Made by a program: the position numbers and the translations under genes. Under the pieces are notes generated by a model. The model saw nothing but the letters and a program-made list of their open reading frames with translations. It did no database searches and was not told the origin of the DNA. Below, one piece after another: positions 5,095 through 9,786 of a DNA stretch of 9,786 bases. Source of the DNA: Candidatus Aenigmatarchaeota archaeon (GTDB taxonomy: Archaea; Aenigmatarchaeota; Aenigmatarchaeia; QMZP01); assembly GCA_016202745.1 (NCBI GenBank), contig JACQOB010000124.1, forward strand, positions 1-9,786, read 5' to 3'. Numbering within the stretch: the stretch's first letter is position 1; the number at the start of each line of letters is the position of its first letter.

Positions 5095-7980
5095 CTACCC
5101 CTTCCAGAACATCCTTGTCTTCACGTACTGCCGTTCTGCGTCCAGGATGCCCCTGAGCAGGTCATCCCCCTTGCGGCCCTTTGACAGTATGCGGCCCGCT
5201 GTCCTGGGGCCGACGCCCCTGCCCGCCAGGGCGAGCGCCGCGTCCTTCCCGTGGGTTATATAGAGGCTGGCTGTGGTCTGCATCCATCCGATGTACTTCC
5301 TGTCCTCCTTCGCAATCTTCTTCTGCAGCAGGAAGTCCCTCATGAGCTTGCTTGCGCCTTCCGCGTGCCTGTGGGGCACGATGCTTATGAGCTTCGCGTG
5401 GCAGCGCCTGCACTCTATCCCGTCAGGTATGTTCTCAACGGAGCATTGCCTCGCCAGGGAGCCGCAGTTCACGCACACCATGGCAAGCTTCGTCTCCATC
5501 AGCCGCTTCCTGAACAAACCGAAGATCTCGCCTTCCGCCCTCCTTGGTGCTATTATTTCGTATTTCCTCCTGAGGCCAAGCTCGCCCATGGGCGACAGGC
5601 CCTGCATTGTCCTTGTCCTGATTTCCCCGCTCTTGAGCCGCTTTAGGATCTGGCACGATCTCTCTATGTCCTGCTTTTCAACAAGCACCTCATTCATGGC
5701 CTCATCAAAAGCAGGCGTATTGGCGTAATTCTCCACTATCTTCTTTATGTAGGCCTTCCTGTAATCGGAATCCTTTGACACAATGCCAAGGCGCTGCGCG
5801 ACATGCATGAACCTCCACCTGAACAGTTCCGTGTCGGGCAGTATATGCTTCAATATCCGCCTTATGTCACCAGGCTCAATCCCCCTCAGAGTCTGCTCCA
5901 CTGCCTGGAAATCAGGCTTCTGCAGCCTCAGCATAATCCTGTAGGGGTCTGTCTGCAGCCCGACAGAACCCAGCCTGTCCATCAGCAACGAGGAAAGGGC
6001 CCTTCCTATGGTGTCGTTGGCAAGGGAGCCCCAGCAGGAATGTATCACGGCCCAGTGCTCGCCCCCGGCGGAATGGAATTCCAGCAGGACTTCATTCTCA
6101 TTGGGCACGAAGCCGAATTTCATCTGCTTCATTACCAGCACGCACATCTTCCTGGCCGCATCCGCCGTAACCGGGTATTTTGCCGTGAGGGTTTTCAGGA
6201 CGCTGCCCTTTGGATGCTTCCCCAGGAGGCCCTCCACTTCCCGCCTCAGGGAGCCGACAAGCTGCGCAACCTCATAGGGAACAGGTATCAGCTCGCCCTC
6301 CCAGGCTGGTATTGCAGCCTCCATCGAGTGCAGGGGCTCCGCATATATCCTGTCCTCTGTTGTGGATATTATCTTCCATGACTGCCCCTTGCAGATGAAT
6401 GACGTCCCGGGGGCGCCGTGCATTGCGACAAATTCGGCGTCCAGGCTTCCAACGGGCTTGTTAGTTATCATGTTTATTATCTGGTAATTCCTTATGTTCG
6501 GGATTGTTGTCAGGTTCTCATAATAATACTGCCAGGCCGCCTTCCTCAGCCTTATTGAATAGCCAGCCATCTCCTTTTCTTCTTTTATTTTTTCTGGCCT
6601 TTCCCTGGAGTCAGAATTGATCCACACAAGCCTCAGCCTCTCAAGCAATAGGCACACCGCCCAGAACTCATCAGCCGTCAGGCTGCTGAACGAATTGGCT
6701 GCCCTTACCAGGCTGAATATCTTCCCCGTTTCTGGCCTGTACTCATCAAGGCAAATGCCAACAATCTGGTGGGCCAGCACGTCCAGGGATTTCGGGTAGG
6801 CAAGCGTGTCTTCAATCCATCCCCGCATGCCCAGGGATGCTATGGCCGTGGCCTCCAGGCAGTCGTCGGCGTCCGTGGCTATGACGGCCCCCTCGGAAAC
6901 CCTCTCAAGCGAATGGCCTGCCCTCCCTATCCTCTGCAGGAGCTTGGACACCTGCCTGGGTGACATGTATTGGATGACAAAATCTATCGCCCCTATGTCT
7001 ATGCCAAGCTCGAGGCTGGAGGTGCATATCAGGGCCTTTACCTCCTCCCTCTTGAAGCGCTCCTCCGCCTCTATCCTCACGTTCTTCGAGAGCGATGAAT
7101 GGTGCGTGTCCACGGGCAGGCTGCTGTCCAGGTTCCTGATCCTTGACGACAGTATCTCGGCGAATTCCCTGGTGTTTGTGAATGTGAGGACAGCCTTCCT
7201 CTCGTTTATTATCTCCCTTATCCTCCTGAGCCTTGCAGCTGTCGCGGGGCCGATGAATATCCTTTCGCCGAGGGCCTTGTCGCCCTTTACGGGCCTTGGC
7301 GACTCCACACTTATGCTGATTGCCCTGCTCTTTGCCATGTTGATTATGTCAGCTGTTCCGCGGTGCAGGTTGAAGAACTCCAGGACACGTTCCGGGGAGC
7401 CGACAGTGGCGGAAAGCTCCACAAGCTGGGCGTTTCCGCCTGTCAGCTTCTTCAGCCTCTCGAGCCCGACGGCAAGCTGGAGGCCGCGCTTGTTGGAAAC
7501 CAGCTCGTGGACCTCGTCGATGACGATGTGCCTGATGTTCTTAAGGTGCTCCCGCATTATCCTGGCGGTGAGTATCGCCTGGAGCGTCTCAGGCGTGACT
7601 ATCAGCATGTCGGGCGGGTTTGCTGTCTGCATTTTCCTCTCATAATTTGAAGTGTCGCCGTGCCTCACGCCAACCTCGAAATCAAGGTGGACGGCCCACC
7701 ACATTATCCTCTTGAGCATGTCACGGTTGAGGCTCCGGAGGGGCGTTATGTAAAGGATTGTCACAGGGTTATGTTCCACTTTAAGCAGGGAATTGAAGAG
7801 CGGCAGAAGGGCGGCTTCTGTCTTGCCGGATCCTGTCTCAGATATGACAAGCGCGTTCCCGCCCGCCAGCAGGGCTGGTATGACCTTCTCCTGTATTGGC
7901 GTCGGCTTCGCGAACCTCTTCTTTGCAAGCGACTGCAGCTCAGGCTCAAGCAGGTCAAAAACATTCCTTTCCGTGGGCAT
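5095..7980 (-). CDS. Lhr-type SF2 helicase with C-terminal zinc-finger and HhH extension
   Basis: A 961-residue large DEAD/DEAH helicase of the Lhr family. RecA1 shows TPIQ (27-30), Walker A ETGSGKT (48-54), TPETLQ (129-134), DEVH (155-158) and SATVGSP (190-196). RecA2 shows LTFTNT (265-270), CTSSLELGIDIG (319-330) and QRIGRAGH (349-356). A winged-helix and Lhr-core beta-barrel region follows, including HSCWGSLANDTIGRAL (647-662). The tail carries two CxxC pairs (836/839 and 857/860) and a helix-hairpin-helix-like ALALAGRGVGPRTAGRIL (915-932). Lhr-core proteins are ATP-driven 3'-5' translocases on single-stranded nucleic acid used in repair or RNA metabolism, and bacterial ones cluster with a COG1407 MPE like the one nearby. 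The frame is open back to ATG 8100, but a TATA box at 8029-8036 lies inside that stretch. ATG 7980, with AGGA just upstream, is preferred; ATG 7995 is also possible. Confidence 0.92.
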   Translation of the reverse strand: MPTERNVFDLLEPELQSLAKKRFAKPTPIQEKVIPALLAGGNALVISETGSGKTEAALLPLFNSLLKVEHNPVTILYITPLRSLNRDMLKRIMWWAVHLDFEVGVRHGDTSNYERKMQTANPPDMLIVTPETLQAILTARIMREHLKNIRHIVIDEVHELVSNKRGLQLAVGLERLKKLTGGNAQLVELSATVGSPERVLEFFNLHRGTADIINMAKSRAISISVESPRPVKGDKALGERIFIGPATAARLRRIREIINERKAVLTFTNTREFAEILSSRIRNLDSSLPVDTHHSSLSKNVRIEAEERFKREEVKALICTSSLELGIDIGAIDFVIQYMSPRQVSKLLQRIGRAGHSLERVSEGAVIATDADDCLEATAIASLGMRGWIEDTLAYPKSLDVLAHQIVGICLDEYRPETGKIFSLVRAANSFSSLTADEFWAVCLLLERLRLVWINSDSRERPEKIKEEKEMAGYSIRLRKAAWQYYYENLTTIPNIRNYQIINMITNKPVGSLDAEFVAMHGAPGTSFICKGQSWKIISTTEDRIYAEPLHSMEAAIPAWEGELIPVPYEVAQLVGSLRREVEGLLGKHPKGSVLKTLTAKYPVTADAARKMCVLVMKQMKFGFVPNENEVLLEFHSAGGEHWAVIHSCWGSLANDTIGRALSSLLMDRLGSVGLQTDPYRIMLRLQKPDFQAVEQTLRGIEPGDIRRILKHILPDTELFRWRFMHVAQRLGIVSKDSDYRKAYIKKIVENYANTPAFDEAMNEVLVEKQDIERSCQILKRLKSGEIRTRTMQGLSPMGELGLRRKYEIIAPRRAEGEIFGLFRKRLMETKLAMVCVNCGSLARQCSVENIPDGIECRRCHAKLISIVPHRHAEGASKLMRDFLLQKKIAKEDRKYIGWMQTTASLYITHGKDAALALAGRGVGPRTAGRILSKGRKGDDLLRGILDAERQYVKTRMFWKG

Positions 7981-8028
7981 GGCTTCCTGCGTCATATGGC
8001 AACAGGGGATAGAGTATTGTTGTATTAT

Positions 8029-8036
8029 TTTATAAA
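8029..8036 (-). promoter_or_regulatory. TATA box for the Lhr-type helicase
   Basis: TTTATAAA on the minus strand, within CTTTATAAAATAATAC. The expected start site is near 8006. This gives a leader of about 26 nt to ATG 7980 (AGGA close upstream) or about 11 nt to ATG 7995. It argues against translation from ATG 8100. Confidence 0.55.
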
Positions 8037-8046
8037 GCACGGCCTG

Positions 8047-8058
8047 CGGCATATGCCG
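8047..8058. promoter_or_regulatory. Perfect 12-bp palindrome in a divergent promoter, possible operator
   Basis: CGGCATATGCCG reads identically on both strands. It sits between the TATA box of the Lhr-type helicase (centre about 8033) and that of the small membrane protein (centre about 8078), about 20 and 25 bp from each. A dimeric regulator bound here could affect both genes. A 12-bp palindrome arises by chance a couple of times per 10 kb, so only its position makes it notable. Confidence 0.25.
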
Positions 8059-8074
8059 AACGGTTTGGAAAGGC

Positions 8075-8080
8075 TTATTA
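8075..8080 (+). promoter_or_regulatory. TATA-like box for the small membrane protein at 8103
   Basis: TTATTA, preceded by a purine-rich GGAAAGG that resembles a BRE. Its centre is 25.5 nt upstream of the ATG at 8103, with no Shine-Dalgarno between, so a leaderless message is likely. Confidence 0.5.
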
Positions 8081-8102
8081 TGGGGAAAATGAAGATTCAT
8101 CC

Positions 8103-8381
8103 ATGGACTGGAAGAAGATGCTCAGGCCGAGCCTCCCAAAGATCCTGCTGTTCGCCGCCCTTTCGGCAGCGCTTATTCCTATAGGCCAGTACGATACCGG
8201 CATCAGGTGCATTAAGGCGCCCTGCCCCGCCGGCGCGGACGCTTCCCTGCTGTCATATTTGCTGTTTTTCAGGGGGTCTCTTGTGTATTTCAATTATCCA
8301 GTGCCGAATCTTGTTGCAGGCCTGGCATTTTCCTGGATCATTTCAGCCTTCATTATTCATTATCTCAGCGGAAGAAAATAG
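8103..8381 (+). CDS. Small membrane protein with a Cys-containing loop, function unknown
   Basis: A 92-residue protein that I cannot assign. A short basic N-terminus (MDWKKMLRPSLPK) leads into a hydrophobic helix at about 14-28, which could be a membrane anchor or an uncleaved signal. Then come a polar loop with two cysteines (YDTGIRCIKAPCP, Cys 36 and 41), a short hydrophobic stretch at about 49-57 and a C-terminal helix at about 68-87 ending in SGRK. By the positive-inside rule both ends face the cytoplasm and the Cys loop faces outward, where the pair could form a disulfide. Its start is supported by a TATA-like box 25.5 nt upstream. It is transcribed divergently from the Lhr-type helicase, with only 122 nt between the preferred starts, and precedes the surface-protein gene by 61 nt. 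Confidence 0.65.
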   Translation: MDWKKMLRPSLPKILLFAALSAALIPIGQYDTGIRCIKAPCPAGADASLLSYLLFFRGSLVYFNYPVPNLVAGLAFSWIISAFIIHYLSGRK

Positions 8382-8399
8382 CCTGCAGGCCGCGGCAGG
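8382..8399 (+). other. GC-rich inverted repeat immediately after a stop codon
   Basis: CCTGC at 8382-8386 pairs with GCAGG at 8395-8399 across an 8-nt GC-rich loop, directly after the stop codon at 8379-8381. It may be a 3'-end hairpin. No T-tract follows, so I do not call it a terminator. The first eight bases, CCTGCAGG, are also a palindrome. Confidence 0.25.
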
Positions 8400-8415
8400 A
8401 TTCCATCCATATCAA

Positions 8416-8422
8416 TTTATAT
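8416..8422 (+). promoter_or_regulatory. TATA box for the surface-protein gene
   Basis: TTTATAT, centred at 8419, is 24 nt upstream of the ATG at 8443 in an otherwise AT-rich 61-nt gap. There is no Shine-Dalgarno; GGAGAATT at 8430-8437 is only a partial match. A leaderless start is likely. Confidence 0.55.
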
Positions 8423-8442
8423 CGAGCCGGAGAATTATAATT

Positions 8443-9786
8443 ATGCGCCTGTATTGGATGGCTTTCACTGCAATTTTTGCGGCAACGCTCCTCGCCTTGA
8501 CGGGTGCGGCGTCTGCGTCAATAACTGTGGATATAATGGACAGCCGCGGCTTTTACGGCCCGGGCCAGGGGCTCGAGGGGGGGCTGATATTCACGCACGA
8601 CCAGCCAGTGCCGGCAAACTCTTTTGTGCACGCATCCATTGACAGCGGGCCCGTGATCTCGTCGCAGAACGCGTCGGCCTATGCGGGGAATTCGACAAAT
8701 GTTTTCGCGCAGCAGCCATTCGGGTACAACGTGACGCTTTCCGGGACCAGCAGTTGGAACGAGACGCCAAACCAGACATTTGACTACAAGTACAGGGTTT
8801 CTTATGTCGACAAGGACGGCCTGCCAGTCTCGCAGGAATTCGGCAAGAGCAAGGGAACAGTCAGCCAGACAGAGGGGGTCAAGTTCATCGACGACGCGAC
8901 AGAGTTTGTCCTGCCGGAAAACTCCACCAATGTGGCCTATCAGGAGATTGCAAACGTCAATCCCAAAGTGCTGACAACAATGCGCATGGCGTGCGCAGGC
9001 CAGGAGTACGGCATAGACAGGGATGATGTCAAGCTGAATGGGTGGATATTCAAGACGCTGCGCGTAGACCTGTTTCCGCCGGAGCCGGGGTCCAACAACA
9101 GGTCTGCAAACATTGAGGCATTCGACAACAAAAGCCTTGACAGGGGCTTCACAATGTTTGGAGGGCCTGGCGTTCCCTTCCCGCATGGGGGCATATACAA
9201 GGGCCTTGTTTACCAGGAATACGGGAAGGATGCAATATGGAACGGGACGGACGGCTTCATTAAGATAATTGACTTTGACGACAATGCGCTGTATGAAATG
9301 GCATTCCTGCCGCCTAATGGACCGTCGCTTTGCGCATATACCGGCTTCACCATCCCCAACTCAACCCAATGGATTGGCTTCCTGCCTGATTCCGGGTCGG
9401 TAAGGTTTGGGGAAACATTCAGCCGGGATTACAGGAAAGATACACTCATCGGGCAGCTGGCGTCTGCCTGCCCCAGCCGCAGCAGGACGTGCGATATTGC
9501 AGCGGACAGCTTCGGTGCAATCAAGACCAGTGACGCCGCGGGCGGCGTCCAGCTTTCCTACGATGACACTGATGCCTCAATTTTTACGGTAAGCGCAGCC
9601 ACTACACTACCCGTCTCCACAACCAACAGGACATTTTCCATTGGCTTTGCGGATTTCCTCAGCCTGAACGCCCCCTCTTCAAGGGGGATCCACCTACTTA
9701 CATTCACCCTTAAATCGGGCAGCTCCACCCTGGCAAGCAGCACCACAAACTTCACAGTGTGCCTGGACAATGACGGCGACGGCTAC
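8443..9786 (+). CDS. Secreted or surface-exposed, probably N-glycosylated protein (3' end beyond the window)
   Basis: The frame is open from ATG 8443 to the last base, giving 448 codons with no stop, so the gene is partial. Residues 1-26 form a signal peptide: a short charged start, a hydrophobic core (about 7-20), then GAASA and a likely cleavage before SITVD. The mature part is Asn, Ser, Thr, Gly and Asp rich, suggests beta-sandwich folds and contains 12 Asn-X-Ser/Thr sequons (NAS, NST, NVT, NET, NQT, NRS, NKS, NGT and others), as expected for an archaeal cell-surface glycoprotein. There are few cysteines, two of them close together in CPSRSRTC. The visible end is VCLDNDGDGY; the DxDxDG loop resembles calcium-binding type-3 thrombospondin or dockerin-like repeats that often continue or precede an anchor. 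I cannot name a family. ATG choice is supported by the signal peptide and the TATA box at 8416-8422. Confidence 0.85.
   Translation, partial: MRLYWMAFTAIFAATLLALTGAASASITVDIMDSRGFYGPGQGLEGGLIFTHDQPVPANSFVHASIDSGPVISSQNASAYAGNSTNVFAQQPFGYNVTLSGTSSWNETPNQTFDYKYRVSYVDKDGLPVSQEFGKSKGTVSQTEGVKFIDDATEFVLPENSTNVAYQEIANVNPKVLTTMRMACAGQEYGIDRDDVKLNGWIFKTLRVDLFPPEPGSNNRSANIEAFDNKSLDRGFTMFGGPGVPFPHGGIYKGLVYQEYGKDAIWNGTDGFIKIIDFDDNALYEMAFLPPNGPSLCAYTGFTIPNSTQWIGFLPDSGSVRFGETFSRDYRKDTLIGQLASACPSRSRTCDIAADSFGAIKTSDAAGGVQLSYDDTDASIFTVSAATTLPVSTTNRTFSIGFADFLSLNAPSSRGIHLLTFTLKSGSSTLASSTTNFTVCLDNDGDGY

Noticed and set aside
6806..7645. 279-codon plus-strand open frame opposite the Lhr-type helicase
   Set aside because: Antisense shadow with Ser-rich composition and no recognisable motif, lying fully within the helicase gene.
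7981..8100. Helicase reading frame extended upstream to ATG 8100
   Set aside because: The extra 40 residues are not Lhr-like and contain the TTTATAAA promoter element and the 12-bp palindrome. The extension also reaches within 2 nt of a divergent gene start.
8518..9186. 222-codon minus-strand open frame
   Set aside because: Opposite the surface-protein gene, which has a signal peptide, sequons and a promoter. The minus-strand product looks like an arbitrary translation.

Overview
The window looks archaeal. Its genes include a HerA-family DNA translocase, a COG1407-type metallophosphoesterase (MPE), a long Lhr-type SF2 helicase, two membrane-anchored GIDE-domain proteins and a secreted sequon-rich surface protein. 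Nearly every start codon lies about 24-28 nt downstream of a TATA-like box and lacks a Shine-Dalgarno sequence, which is the archaeal leaderless-mRNA pattern. Base composition is intermediate to moderately GC-rich, with AT-rich promoters. A DPANN-type lineage (Micrarchaeota or Diapherotrites, for example) fits the gene style, but that is an impression and not a sequence-based assignment.

Layout: (1) 1-49 is the tail of an intergenic region with a GGAGG on the minus strand, perhaps serving a gene just off the left edge. (2) 50-3302, minus strand, is herA followed by two tandem GIDE paralogues; each gene has its own putative TATA box. (3) 3303-3351 is a compact divergent promoter. (4) 3352-4095, plus strand, is the MPE. 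(5) 4043-4396, minus strand, is a small Cys-rich protein whose 3' end overlaps the MPE gene, and 4450-4992, plus strand, is a four-helix membrane protein. These two appear to be fired in opposite directions from one TATA box at 4420-4425. (6) 5095-7980, minus strand, is the Lhr-type helicase with an added zinc-finger/helix-hairpin-helix tail. (7) 7981-8102 is a divergent promoter region with a perfect 12-bp palindrome. (8) 8103-8381, plus strand, is a small membrane protein. (9) 8443-9786, plus strand, is an exported, probably glycosylated surface protein that runs off the right edge at a calcium-loop-like motif.

HerA, the MPE and Lhr are all nucleic-acid repair or processing factors. MPE and Lhr-core helicases also co-occur in a known bacterial repair cluster, so 1800-8100 reads as a loose repair neighbourhood. 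The GIDE proteins and the two small unknowns embedded in it are the candidates for new partners. No gene-free stretch exceeds about 125 bases. I saw no tRNA, rRNA, CRISPR array, insertion sequence or long repeat.
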